Source: Gallionella sp. (GTDB lineage Bacteria > Pseudomonadota > Gammaproteobacteria > Burkholderiales > Gallionellaceae). From it: a stretch of 34,525 nucleotides of DNA. The position numbers were made by a program, and so were the translations under genes. Below are positions 9,497-17,334 of this stretch, piece by piece (position 1 is the stretch's first letter; every line of letters begins with the position of its first letter). Where the stretch lies: the NCBI GenBank assembly GCA_030652475.1, contig JAUSAO010000070.1, positions 1 through 34,525 on the forward strand, read 5' to 3'. Below the pieces are notes generated by a model. The model did no database searches, was not told the origin of the DNA, and was given only the letters and a program-made list of their open reading frames with translations.

Positions 9497-9913
9497 ATGA
9501 AAGCACGTGTCAAATGGGTAGAACAAGTTTCATTCCTGGGTGAAACCGAAAGCAATCACGCCGTATTGATGGACGGCTCGCCCGCTGTCGGCGGTCGCAA
9601 TCTCGGTCCGCGCCCGATGGAAATGCTGCTGCTCGGCGCAGGTGGCTGTACCAGTTTCGATGTAATCTCCATCCTGAAAAAAAGCCGCCAGGCCGTTACC
9701 GACTGCTACGTAGAACTGGACGCGGAGCGCGCCGACACTGACCCCAAAGTATTTACCAAAATACACATGCATTTCGTCGTCAAGGGAAAAGACATCAAGC
9801 CGGATGTAGTTGAAAAGGCCATCAATCTCTCCGCTGAAAAATACTGCTCCGCCTCCATCATGCTGGGTGCCACCGCCGTCGTCACACACGATTTCGAAGT
9901 CATTCAGGAATAA
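9497..9913 (+). CDS. OsmC-family peroxiredoxin-like protein
   Basis: OsmC-type proteins reduce organic hydroperoxides with two cysteines. Both are visible in the 138-residue sequence: GAGGCTSFDV and EKYCSASIML. The N-terminal strand region (MKARVKWVEQVSFLGE) and GPRPMEMLLL motif point to the YhfA-like branch of the family, whose physiological substrate is not settled. AAGGA is placed well before the ATG. It lies 14 bases after the YdcF-like gene and 117 bases before cimA. Confidence 0.9.
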   Translation: MKARVKWVEQVSFLGETESNHAVLMDGSPAVGGRNLGPRPMEMLLLGAGGCTSFDVISILKKSRQAVTDCYVELDAERADTDPKVFTKIHMHFVVKGKDIKPDVVEKAINLSAEKYCSASIMLGATAVVTHDFEVIQE

Positions 9914-10030
9914 GTCAAAACCGCTATATCCACGACAGTCACGAAAAGTGGTAAGCAGGCAGCTCGCAAAAATACGGAATTCCTGCCCACCCCATTTCTC
10001 GGATAAACACTTTTCAGGAATACTGACACC

Positions 10031-11590
10031 ATGAGCCAGGTTTACCTCTATGACACCACGCTGCGTGACGGGACTCAGCGTGAGGACATTTCCCTGTCCG
10101 TTGACGATAAGTTGGCCATTACCAAACGGCTGGCCGATTTCGGCTTTCACTACATCGAAGGTGGCTGGCCCGGATCCAACCCCAAGGACGCTGAGTTTTT
10201 TGCCCGTGCCGCCAAACTGAATCTGGGCCAGGCCAAGCTCGCCGCCTTCGGGCGTACCCGCCAAAAGCGTTTGCAATGCGAGCAGGACAGCAATTTGCAG
10301 GCGCTCATTGATGCCCATACACCCGTCGTCACTATGGTGGGCAAGAGTTCCGACTATCATGTCAAGCTGGTACTCGCGACCACTCCTGATGAAAATCTGG
10401 CCATGATCCGCGACAGCGTGGCCTATATGAAAGCCCACGGACGCGAAGTCGTATTTGATGCGGAACACTTTTTCGACGGCTTTCTGGCCAATCGCGACTA
10501 TGCGCTGGCGACGTTACGGGCGGCGGCTGATGCCGGCGCAGACTGGCTGGTGTTATGTGAGACCAACGGCGGCAAACTGCCCTGGGAGGTCGAGGAAATC
10601 GTCCGCGAAGTGAGCCACCATATCCGCACCCCGTTGGGCGTGCATTGCCATAACGACAGCGGTTGCGGCGTTTCCAATTCGCTGGCGGCAGTGCGCGGCG
10701 GATGCACTCAGGTGCAAGGTACTATCAACGGCTATGGCGAGCGCGTCGGCAATGCCAATCTGACCACCATCATCCCTAATCTGCAGCTCAAGATGAACCG
10801 TACCGTTGTAAGCTCAGAGCAGTTGCGCGAACTGACCTCACTTTCCCATTACATCGCCGAAGTCGTCAATCTCAAGCACTACAACCACGCGCCCTACATC
10901 GGCCATAGCGCCTTCGCGCACAAGGGCGGCATCCATGTCGCGGCGATACTCAAAGCAAGTGACACCTACCAGCATATCGATCCGGCACTGGTCGGCAATG
11001 CGATGCGCTCGGTGGTCTCGGAACTGTCAGGGCGCGGCAACCTCCAGTTCCATGCAAAGACGTTGGGCATAGACCTCAACAACGAAGATGCCCAGCACGT
11101 ACTCGGCCACATTAAACATCTGGAGCACGAGGGCTTCACCTTTGAAGCGGCAGAGGCCAGCGTGGAATTGATGCTGCATCGTCTGCGCCCCAACTATGTT
11201 CCGCCGTTCGAGTTGATTGATTATTTTGTCGTTACCGAGCGCCGCCATAGCCGCGGCTTTCTTGCCGAGGCAACTGTCAAAGTAAAAGTGGCGGGGGAAG
11301 TGAAATTTGTCGCGGCAGAAGGCAATGGGCCGGTCAACGCTTTGGCGGGCGCCTTGCGCAATGCTCTGGAGGGCGTTTATCCGATATTAAAGACCGTGCG
11401 ACTGATCGACTACAAAGTACGCATTCTGGATAGCACCAAGGGCACCTCCGCACGGATACGCGTACTCATCACCTTTCAGGGCGGAGGCCATGTCTGGACG
11501 ACTGTGGGCGCGAGTACCAATATCATCGATGCCAGTTGGCATGCACTTTCGGATAGCCTGGAATATGCGCTGGTGAAGTTAAGTGACTAG
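10031..11590 (+). CDS. cimA: Citramalate synthase
   Basis: CimA condenses pyruvate and acetyl-CoA to (R)-citramalate, a threonine-independent entry to isoleucine. The 519-residue protein has the HMGL-like TIM barrel with YDTTLRDGTQRE near the N-terminus, the metal-binding GVHCHNDSGCG, and NGYGERVGNANL. The C-terminal section (about residue 400 onward) is the LeuA-type regulatory dimer domain. The length and the MSQVYLYDTTLRDG start favour the CimA type over 2-isopropylmalate synthase or homocitrate synthase; the three share the fold, so the substrate is inferred from subfamily resemblance. AGGA lies 13 bases before the ATG, further than ideal. Confidence 0.92.
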   Translation: MSQVYLYDTTLRDGTQREDISLSVDDKLAITKRLADFGFHYIEGGWPGSNPKDAEFFARAAKLNLGQAKLAAFGRTRQKRLQCEQDSNLQALIDAHTPVVTMVGKSSDYHVKLVLATTPDENLAMIRDSVAYMKAHGREVVFDAEHFFDGFLANRDYALATLRAAADAGADWLVLCETNGGKLPWEVEEIVREVSHHIRTPLGVHCHNDSGCGVSNSLAAVRGGCTQVQGTINGYGERVGNANLTTIIPNLQLKMNRTVVSSEQLRELTSLSHYIAEVVNLKHYNHAPYIGHSAFAHKGGIHVAAILKASDTYQHIDPALVGNAMRSVVSELSGRGNLQFHAKTLGIDLNNEDAQHVLGHIKHLEHEGFTFEAAEASVELMLHRLRPNYVPPFELIDYFVVTERRHSRGFLAEATVKVKVAGEVKFVAAEGNGPVNALAGALRNALEGVYPILKTVRLIDYKVRILDSTKGTSARIRVLITFQGGGHVWTTVGASTNIIDASWHALSDSLEYALVKLSD

Positions 11591-11617
11591 TTGGCGGTTG
11601 GCGGTTGGCGGTTTTTT
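11583..11617. repeat. Period-7 tandem repeat after cimA
   Basis: Beginning in the last codons of cimA, the sequence reads GTGACTA, then GTTGGCG three times (11590, 11597, 11604), then GTTTTTT. Every unit starts with GT at a spacing of exactly seven. The final T run might let it work as a weak end of transcription, but no stem is visible. Confidence 0.75.
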
Positions 11618-11731
11618 GATCGTGCTTTCTTTTGCACGTTGGTTGGGCATCGCATCATCATTCTGCACGGCTTTATCAAAAAAACTGACAAGACACCACG
11701 ACACGAACTCAACATCGCACAGCAACGCATG

Positions 11732-11753
11732 AAGGAGATAAATAATGGCTTGA
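11732..11753 (+). other. Strong ribosome binding site before a two-codon frame
   Basis: AAGGAG (11732-11737) is followed after seven bases by ATG GCT TGA. Such a strong site before an immediately closed frame may be the leftover start of a lost gene or a chance match. The surrounding 11618-11832 interval otherwise shows no gene I can support. Confidence 0.35.
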
Positions 11754-11832
11754 GGCCGACCGCTACGCTACAAATCTAGACCTAGCCCCACGCTCTTCCC
11801 ACTTGATGCGTTTCCGTGAAACTTCAGGTTAG

Positions 11833-12480
11833 TTATTGAACACCTTTAATTGCCGAAACGGGATCGTCCGAAAAAGTTACGTGCATCGGATACGCTGAAG
11901 CTGGTTTCCACTTCTCCTGCGCAAGAAGCCACGTCCTGATGAATTCCTCAACTGCCTTTCGAGCTTCATTACGCTGTAAGTCAATATATTGCTGTGATAT
12001 TGCTTTGGCAGCTAGAACAGGCGTGACTGTTTTAACCAGCTCATCAATTTTCTTCTGCCCATTAACCATAGACCAAGCACCTGAAGACTCACTTACCAGC
12101 TGCGTAGTATCAATTGCAACAGGCAGTGATGGTTTCACAGCGGGTGCGACCACAAAAAAAGCGCCGCCTTTTATCTCGAACTTCCATTCACGAGCTAATT
12201 CAATGTGATACCGATAGACCGCTGGTACTCGAGTTCGAGCGGTGGTTTTGCTCACGTCGACACCAAGCACCGTGTTAATGACACTAGACTCAAAATGTTC
12301 TGTGCGCAGCACCTTCGACACCTCTAATAGCCCGCCTTTGGTATGCATAACTATTGGCTGATCTATTGTGTATGAGTGAATATCTGATTTTCCACCGTCA
12401 CCCATGAATTTATAAGCGGCATATCCACCACCGGCGAAAACAACAACAAGTAGCACAGTCGAAATTATTATTTTAAACAT
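11833..12480 (-). CDS. Membrane-anchored protein of unknown function
   Basis: A 215-residue protein with one N-terminal hydrophobic segment (residues about 3-24, FKIIISTVLLVVVFAGGGYA) and a soluble, probably periplasmic remainder. The central section alternates strands (VPAVYRYHIELAREWKFEI, GAFFVVAPAVKPSLPVAID), followed by a helical C-terminal part rich in Lys and Ala. The pattern of a single anchor plus a beta-rich domain distantly recalls DUF4230 proteins, but I cannot confirm that. No ribosome binding site is evident before 12480. It stands alone on the minus strand between cimA and the DUF4160/DUF2442 pair, with base composition less GC-rich than cimA. Confidence 0.65.
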   Translation of the reverse strand: MFKIIISTVLLVVVFAGGGYAAYKFMGDGGKSDIHSYTIDQPIVMHTKGGLLEVSKVLRTEHFESSVINTVLGVDVSKTTARTRVPAVYRYHIELAREWKFEIKGGAFFVVAPAVKPSLPVAIDTTQLVSESSGAWSMVNGQKKIDELVKTVTPVLAAKAISQQYIDLQRNEARKAVEEFIRTWLLAQEKWKPASAYPMHVTFSDDPVSAIKGVQ

Positions 12481-12642
12481 GGTGTTATCTGAAAACCAAG
12501 GCTGGTTATTGAAACAAAAAAGGCTATGGAGATTATCAGCAGCGTGAGGTTCGTGCTACCAATTTTCTGCTGAATTGCTGGTAAAAACTAGGAAAACCAC
12601 CTCATCCTTGCAGCATGAGTGCAAGCACTAGGGGCATGTTTA

Positions 12643-12667
12643 GAAAAGATGCGTTTAGCGCCGCATC
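12643..12667 (-). terminator. Probable terminator of the DUF4160/DUF2442 unit
   Basis: On the minus strand GATGCG and CGCATC pair around an eight-base loop, followed by TTTTCTAAAC. It begins six bases after the DUF2442 gene stops. The stem is short, so the call is tentative. Confidence 0.45.
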
Positions 12668-12672
12668 CCGCC

Positions 12673-13134
12673 TTACTTGCCCTGTTGCTCCGCTTCCCAA
12701 CCTTTGCATGCCAGCGCAATATAGCGCGGGACGGGACGTGAGCCAGCACCATAAGCACTCATGGTGCGCGGTGTCATCCCCAGTGCACGTGCTGCATCCG
12801 CCAGACTCAGGCCGTAACGCGCACGCCATTTTGCGAATATTCGTGTATTTTCATCCGGTGCGCTCTGTGCTTGCGCATCCAGCCACAAGGTATCCGCACC
12901 GATTTGAATGTCCAGCTCAGGCCATTCTACTGTCCAGCCCTCGCCGGGTATCAGCATGGCTTTGGCAAACTCAAGCGGATTTTGCAGGGGGCGCAAAGCG
13001 GAAAATTTGTCGAAATCATCTGCCAGCGACACGGTATAGACGCTGCCATCCTGGAAAGTCAGCCGCAGGCGGTAATCGGATAAAGCCTCAACTGAGTCAA
13101 GGCGGGGGCGCTTCATTGTTGCCATGTTTTCCAC
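12673..13134 (-). CDS. DUF2442 protein fused to a helix-turn-helix-like C-terminus
   Basis: A 153-residue protein. The first half (LRLTFQDGSVYTVSLADDFDKFSAL, then WPELDIQIGADTLWLDA) matches the DUF2442 pattern, often found beside DUF4160. The second half (YGLSLADAARALGMTPRTMS, then YAL-type helix) looks like a helix-turn-helix DNA-binding unit, suggesting autoregulation. It overlaps the upstream DUF4160 gene by 22 bases if the first ATG is used; internal in-frame ATGs at 13125 and 13116 are alternatives. A DUF4160/DUF2442 pair is often listed as a toxin-antitoxin candidate, with the DUF2442 protein as putative antitoxin; this is inference. Confidence 0.8.
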   Translation of the reverse strand: MENMATMKRPRLDSVEALSDYRLRLTFQDGSVYTVSLADDFDKFSALRPLQNPLEFAKAMLIPGEGWTVEWPELDIQIGADTLWLDAQAQSAPDENTRIFAKWRARYGLSLADAARALGMTPRTMSAYGAGSRPVPRYIALACKGWEAEQQGK

Positions 13135-13343
13135 TCCTCAATTAAGGATGCCTGATTGTCTCGAAGCCAGTCGGTCACTTCTTTTTTCAAATCCACCGGA
13201 AGACTACCCGCTAACAGCGTAAGGGTAATCAGATCAAATTTCGCATTCACATCGCCGCCGACCAAATGCACATGCATAGGCTCATGATCCTTTTCACGCA
13301 ATTGGAGACGGTATTTATTGCGAAATCGCTGTTTCGTTGTCAT
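13113..13343 (-). CDS. DUF4160 small protein, putative toxin of the pair
   Basis: A 76-residue protein with the DUF4160 signature EKDHEPMHVHLVGGDVNAKF, where the HEP-x-HVH histidines are conserved. It ends with a Trp-rich helix (EVTDWLRDNQASLIEEW). It is the first gene of a two-gene unit and overlaps the following DUF2442 gene, which indicates coupled translation. Possible toxicity is proposed by context only; no catalytic mechanism is established for this family to my knowledge. Confidence 0.8.
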   Translation of the reverse strand: MTTKQRFRNKYRLQLREKDHEPMHVHLVGGDVNAKFDLITLTLLAGSLPVDLKKEVTDWLRDNQASLIEEWKTWQQ

Positions 13344-13422
13344 GCCGGAATGATATAGAAATTATTTCAATATGTAAAGATCAGATCAGAATACGCGTCA
13401 TCGTTAAGACTAAGCAATCAAA

Positions 13423-13443
13423 CTTACGTCTTACGTCTGAATT
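13423..13443. repeat. Period-7 repeat downstream of ubiX
   Basis: CTTACGT occurs twice in direct succession (13423-13436), followed by CTGAATT in the same seven-base register and then the ubiX stop region. Two exact copies alone would be unremarkable; it is listed because it matches the period of the other intergenic repeats here. Confidence 0.45.
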
Positions 13444-13444
13444 C

Positions 13445-14047
13445 CTACTTCTCACCCCATCTCGGCATCAGTGTGTTCGCCACGCCGAGATGATCGAGGA
13501 TGCGCGCCACCACGAAATCCACCATGTCCTGCACGCTTTCCGGCTGGTAGTAAAATCCCGGATTCGGCGGCATGATGACCGCACCCACATGGGCCAATTT
13601 GAGCATGTTCTCCAGATGTATCGCCGAGAACGGCATTTCGCGCGGCGCGAGTATCAGCGTGCGCCGCTCTTTCAGCATCACGTCGGCGGCGCGGGCGATC
13701 AGGTCGTCACTGATGCCAGCGGCAATTTTACCCAGCGTACCCATGGTGCAAGGGCAGATCACCATCGCATCTCCCGGGTTCGAACCGGAAGCCATCGGTG
13801 CATACCAGTCATCGCGCCCGAAAACATGCAGCTCTCCGCTGCACAGCCCCAGTCGCTCGTTTAACGCACGCTCTGCGTCCTGCGGGCGATTCGGCAACAC
13901 CAGATTCATCTCCTGTTTTGCGACGATCTGTGCCGCCTGCGAATACACCAGATGCACGCGTTGCCCGCTGTTCAGCAGACATTCCAAAAGACGCATGCCG
14001 TAAGGCATGCCGGATGCACCGGTGAAGGCGAGGGTAATGGTTTTCAC
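13445..14047 (-). CDS. ubiX: Flavin prenyltransferase UbiX
   Basis: UbiX joins dimethylallyl phosphate to FMN to make prenyl-FMN, the cofactor of UbiD decarboxylases in ubiquinone synthesis. The 200-residue length is typical. The FMN-binding motif AFTGASGMPYGMRLLE opens the protein; the conserved CPCTMGTLGKIAAGISDDLI and EMPFSAIHLENMLKL segments follow. The start is GTG at 14047, with GGAG about 11 bases upstream. It follows the Gx-transporter gene by 18 bases. ubiD is not in the window. Confidence 0.95.
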   Translation of the reverse strand: MKTITLAFTGASGMPYGMRLLECLLNSGQRVHLVYSQAAQIVAKQEMNLVLPNRPQDAERALNERLGLCSGELHVFGRDDWYAPMASGSNPGDAMVICPCTMGTLGKIAAGISDDLIARAADVMLKERRTLILAPREMPFSAIHLENMLKLAHVGAVIMPPNPGFYYQPESVQDMVDFVVARILDHLGVANTLMPRWGEK

Positions 14048-14065
14048 GGGCTAATGCACTCCAAA

Positions 14066-14587
14066 TTATTTAGTTTTTACATTATCCATGAAACGGGCGG
14101 CAATCAGGCCGTTCACCGTGCCGAACACCAGTGCTGCGGTGGCGAAAATCGGTATAAGGTAGGCGATGCCGGCATGTGGGATCAGCCACAGATACACTAC
14201 GGCCATTTGTCCTGCGATGTGCGCAAAGGCTGCGTAAATACTGTGACTGACAGGTCCAAACCAACGCGCCGGCAGATGCTGCGCCAAGCTGAGCACCAGC
14301 AGGCTGAGCAGCGCGCCGGACAGGCTGAGAAAAAATCCCGGCGTCAGAAAATTGCCGAACAACAGACTCCCTGCGAACACCCGCAGCAACGACACCCACG
14401 CGGCGGTACGCCAGCCGTATTTCGCCAGCACGATCAAGGTAACGATATTGGCCAGTCCCGGTTTTACGCCGGGCAAGGGCGAGGGAATCGCCGCCTCCAG
14501 CAAAGTCAAGCCGAGCGCCACCGCCGCCATACGTGCGACATGATGGTCTTCGGCGGTGGCGTGAAGTTTAATGGTTGAGCTGGTCAT
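14066..14587 (-). CDS. Gx transporter family membrane protein
   Basis: A roughly 173-residue integral membrane protein with about five hydrophobic segments. It has the family signature PSPLPGVKPGLANIVTLI near residue 40, the motif shared with proteins once annotated as heptaprenyl diphosphate synthase component I. These resemble ECF-type substrate-binding subunits; the substrate is unknown. I place the start at the ATG of 14587 rather than the TTG nine bases earlier; neither has a clear ribosome binding site. It lies next to the NusG-II gene, a pairing common near flavin-transfer or electron-transfer genes. Confidence 0.85.
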   Translation of the reverse strand: MTSSTIKLHATAEDHHVARMAAVALGLTLLEAAIPSPLPGVKPGLANIVTLIVLAKYGWRTAAWVSLLRVFAGSLLFGNFLTPGFFLSLSGALLSLLVLSLAQHLPARWFGPVSHSIYAAFAHIAGQMAVVYLWLIPHAGIAYLIPIFATAALVFGTVNGLIAARFMDNVKTK

Positions 14588-14596
14588 ATTTTTCAA

Positions 14597-14670
14597 GGGC
14601 TGAGGTGCGAGGACTGAGTAAAACCCGTTGCCCCGCTTTCCACTCGCGCCTCAGCACTCAGCCCTGCCCT
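14597..14670. repeat. Inverted pair of period-7 repeat arrays
   Basis: GGCTGAG, GTGCGAG and GACTGAG lie in direct succession (14598-14618), all ending in GAG. About 30 bases on, CTCAGCA, CTCAGCC and CTGCCCT follow (14650-14670). AGGGCTGAG on the left is the exact reverse complement of CTCAGCCCT on the right, so the two arrays are inverted and could form a long imperfect hairpin. The right array runs into the NusG-II stop codon. Confidence 0.7.
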
Positions 14671-15043
14671 AATAGTTGAGACTGTCATAGCGCTTGTGAC
14701 TGCCCAGCAGTTCGACGCTCACCTGATTGGGCAAGCACAGTGCAATCTCGCCCGCGTGTTCCAGCCAGCCCTGACGTACACAATATTGGCGTGGGCTGGG
14801 GTCAGAAGCGATGCGTACTTTACGATGCTGAATCAATATCAGACTCATTCCCAACGGCCCGGGTACTTCTATCTTCTGGTCACGCGAGAGCGCCACCTCA
14901 CGAAATATTTTCCCGCCGCTGCGTATCACCGCCTTGTCGGCGAGTTCACCGCTCCACAGCGACAAGGTGAGCCACACTACAGCAACGCTGCCTGAGAGCA
15001 ACGTCAGCCAGTCACCCGGACGGATGTGCCGCAGTGCATGCAT
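14669..15043 (-). CDS. NusG domain II-containing membrane protein
   Basis: A 124-residue protein with one membrane segment (residues about 12-32, WLTLLSGSVAVVWLTLSLW) and a small beta-barrel resembling NusG domain II: the segments GKIFREVALSRDQKIEVPGP and IRIASDPSP-type turn (here VRIASDPSPRQYCVRQGW) then CLPNQVSVELLG. The RQYC-x9-GEIALCLPNQ pattern is characteristic. The start is the ATG at 15041-15043 whose last written base is shared with the TGA stop of rapZ (TGATG), so translation is probably coupled. A longer frame extends upstream inside rapZ and is rejected. Confidence 0.85.
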   Translation of the reverse strand: MHALRHIRPGDWLTLLSGSVAVVWLTLSLWSGELADKAVIRSGGKIFREVALSRDQKIEVPGPLGMSLILIQHRKVRIASDPSPRQYCVRQGWLEHAGEIALCLPNQVSVELLGSHKRYDSLNY

Positions 15044-15879
15044 CAACTCAGTTCGCGGTGGCGCAACAGCACTTGTTGCCGCGTTTGAAAATACTGGCTG
15101 AGTTTTTCGCTGAAATATACGGAGCGGTGCTGCCCCCCGGTACACCCTATCGCCACAGTAAGATAGCTGCGGTTGTCTGCGATGAAATGAGGCAACCAGC
15201 GTTCTACAAAGTTGCGTATATCGTCAAACATCTGCTGTGTTGCGGGCGCGCTTTCCAGAAACTCGATGACGGGCGCATCCCTCCCCGTCAATGGACGCAG
15301 TTGCGTGTTGTAATACGGATTGGGCAGGCAGCGCACATCAAACACGAAATCAGCATCCAGCGGAATGCCATGTTTGAAACCGAAGGACTCAAACAACAGC
15401 GTCAGCCGTGCACGGTCCAGGCTGATGAATTGCTTGATCCAGACGCTGAGCGCATTGGTTCTGAGTTCGCTGGTATCTATGTGATGTCCGATATTGCTAA
15501 TCTCGGCAAGCAGTTCGCGCTCGTATTGGACGCATTCCGGCAAAGTCCGCACACCATCGCTCAATGGATGCATGCGGCGCGTCTCGGAAAAGCGTTTCAC
15601 CAGCGTATCGCTCTTTGCATCCAGAAACAGCACATGCACCGCCAAATTTCTTTGCATGATCTGCAACAATATATCCGGCAACCCCTGCACGCTATTGGCG
15701 CTGCGCACATCAATACTGACCGCGATATTGACATATCCCGCAGCCAGCAAGTAATCAACCAGGCTATTCAGAAGTTCGGCAGGCAAATTATCTACGCAGT
15801 AAAAACCGCTGTCTTCCAGCACTTTGAGTGCGACACTCTTTCCTGAACCCGAAAGACCGCTCAACACAAATAGCTGCAT
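15043..15879 (-). CDS. rapZ: RNase adapter protein RapZ
   Basis: RapZ binds nucleotides and, in enterobacteria, guides RNase E to the small RNA GlmZ to control glucosamine-6-phosphate synthase; in other proteobacteria its role is less certain. The 278-residue protein opens with [18 protein letters not shown] (Walker A GLSGSGKS), then FYCVDNLP, and ends with the C-terminal domain [13 protein letters not shown]. The start at 15879 is chosen for the family N-terminus; a longer in-frame extension into hprK lacks similarity. It begins one base after the hprK stop codon. Confidence 0.95.
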   Translation of the reverse strand: MQLFVLSGLSGSGKSVALKVLEDSGFYCVDNLPAELLNSLVDYLLAAGYVNIAVSIDVRSANSVQGLPDILLQIMQRNLAVHVLFLDAKSDTLVKRFSETRRMHPLSDGVRTLPECVQYERELLAEISNIGHHIDTSELRTNALSVWIKQFISLDRARLTLLFESFGFKHGIPLDADFVFDVRCLPNPYYNTQLRPLTGRDAPVIEFLESAPATQQMFDDIRNFVERWLPHFIADNRSYLTVAIGCTGGQHRSVYFSEKLSQYFQTRQQVLLRHRELS

Positions 15880-15880
15880 A

Positions 15881-16819
15881 TCAGTCACCCGCCAACATTT
15901 GATCGTGCCGGCTAACGAATTCCTGCATGGTATTGATGCCGCGTTGTTGCAGTACGAAGTTACGCGCCGCCGTTTCCACCAGCACCGCAAGGTTACGTCC
16001 TGCCACCACGGGAACATTCACGGTATTAATTTTTACACCCAGAATTTCCTGGTGCGTGGCCGCCATGGGCAGCCGTTCCATTCTTGACAGATCGCCATCC
16101 TGGGTTCGATGCAGGTGCACGATAAGCTTCAGACTCTTTTTGCGTCTCACAGCGGTTTCACCAAACATGGTGCGGACATTTAACATGCCCAAACCACGCA
16201 CCTCGAGAAAATCGCGCAGCAGGTCGGGGCAGCGTCCTTCTAGCGTATCCGGGGTGATACGATGCAGCTCGACGACATCATCGGCTACCAGACCGCTGCC
16301 ACGCGTAATGAGTTCCAGCCCCAGCTCACTCTTGCCGACGGCGCTCTCTCCGGTAATCATGACACCCACACCCAGCACATCCAGAAACACGCCATGGCGC
16401 GTCGTGGTTTCAGCCAGTTCCATGGCCAGATAATGGCGGATCAGCCACATCAAATGCACACTAGTTTTAGTGGAAGCGAACAACGGAATACTGGAGCGAT
16501 TGGCAAAACTGATCAATTCCGGCGGAATATCAACCGTACCCGCAACGATCAAACAGGTCGTACCATTTTGTTCAATTTGTTCAAAAGCCTGATTGCGTTC
16601 AGCCAGGCTCAGATTGCGCAGATAATCGAGTTCAATTTCGCTCAATACCTGCACCCAACTTGGATGAATCAGACTGAGGTGCCCGACCATCTCGCGATTG
16701 GATGCTTCAACAGCTTCGCCGTCTATAATGCGATCGACCCCGTCGGTACCTGCCACGCGAATAAGCTGCAGCCGCACCTGTTTATCTTCAAACAGTTGCC
16801 GGATATTCACTTGGCTCAT
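15881..16819 (-). CDS. hprK: HPr kinase/phosphorylase
   Basis: HprK phosphorylates and dephosphorylates HPr at a serine, linking metabolic state to the phosphotransferase system; in proteobacteria it acts with the nitrogen-PTS. The 312-residue length is standard. The P-loop [18 protein letters not shown] and the family motif [21 protein letters not shown] are intact. Its start overlaps the ptsN stop by four bases (ATGA), suggesting coupling, and rapZ follows directly. HPr and enzyme I genes are not in the window. Confidence 0.96.
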   Translation of the reverse strand: MSQVNIRQLFEDKQVRLQLIRVAGTDGVDRIIDGEAVEASNREMVGHLSLIHPSWVQVLSEIELDYLRNLSLAERNQAFEQIEQNGTTCLIVAGTVDIPPELISFANRSSIPLFASTKTSVHLMWLIRHYLAMELAETTTRHGVFLDVLGVGVMITGESAVGKSELGLELITRGSGLVADDVVELHRITPDTLEGRCPDLLRDFLEVRGLGMLNVRTMFGETAVRRKKSLKLIVHLHRTQDGDLSRMERLPMAATHQEILGVKINTVNVPVVAGRNLAVLVETAARNFVLQQRGINTMQEFVSRHDQMLAGD

Positions 16820-17277
16820 GCCGCGCTGTTCCAGTCACAAAACAGCTGATAGGCACTGGCATTGTCTTCACAGGCCAGCAACAATTTGCGAAACCCTTCA
16901 TCGCTGAACATTTGTGCCAGCTCACCGAGAATTTGCAGATGCAAGTCAGTGGCCAGCTCAGGAACCAGTAACACAAAAATCATCGTGACAGGTTGTCCAT
17001 CGGGTGCATCGAACGGAATCGGGTGAGTCGTTCTGACAAAAGCGGCTGTCGCTTCGCGCAACTTTGGAATACGCCCATGCGGAATAGCCACGCCTTGCCC
17101 CAGACCGGTAGAGCCCAGCTTTTCACGGGCAAACAGGCTGTCAAACACTTGGCTGCGTGCTATTTGCAGATGGTTTTCAAACAGCAAACCCACGCGTTCA
17201 AACACGCGTTTTTTGCTGGTTGATTCAGTATCCAACAGAATATTGTCGGATACCAGAATTTGGCTGATTAAATTCAT
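16816..17277 (-). CDS. ptsN: Nitrogen-PTS enzyme IIA
   Basis: EIIA-Ntr receives phosphate from NPr/HPr and regulates rather than transports; known targets include potassium uptake and sigma-54-related functions. The 153-residue protein contains GQGVAIPHGRIPKL with the phosphorylated histidine. No good ribosome binding site is visible before the start at 17277, and a terminator-like hairpin lies between hpf and this gene, so ptsN may be expressed at a lower level than hpf or from its own promoter. Confidence 0.95.
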   Translation of the reverse strand: MNLISQILVSDNILLDTESTSKKRVFERVGLLFENHLQIARSQVFDSLFAREKLGSTGLGQGVAIPHGRIPKLREATAAFVRTTHPIPFDAPDGQPVTMIFVLLVPELATDLHLQILGELAQMFSDEGFRKLLLACEDNASAYQLFCDWNSAA

Positions 17278-17294
17278 CGTCGTAATGCCCTAAG

Positions 17295-17323
17295 CAAAAA
17301 TGGACGGCATCGCTGCCGTCCAT
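17295..17323 (-). terminator. Terminator-like hairpin between hpf and ptsN
   Basis: The arms ATGGACGGCA (17300-17309) and TGCCGTCCAT (17314-17323) form a perfect 10-bp stem with a four-base loop. On the minus strand it is followed by TTTTGC. It starts 12 bases past the hpf stop codon, inside a group of genes otherwise read as one operon. Confidence 0.75.
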
Positions 17324-17334
17324 AGTGTTCTATT

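Noticed and set aside
9530..10468. Minus-strand open frame of 312 codons across the OsmC-like gene and the start of cimA
   Set aside because: It is antisense to two well-supported genes, spans their boundary and shows no family motif; it is a by-product of their codon use.
11591..11779. Plus-strand frame of 62 codons after cimA
   Set aside because: It starts with TTG inside the heptamer repeat, has no ribosome binding site and no family resemblance.
13408..13421. A 14-base match (GACTAAGCAATCAA) to positions 89-102
   Set aside because: One or two exact matches of this length are expected by chance in a window of this size, and the flanks do not match.
15034..15846. Plus-strand open frame of 270 codons opposite rapZ
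   Set aside because: rapZ motifs and length are intact on the minus strand; the antisense frame has no recognisable domain.
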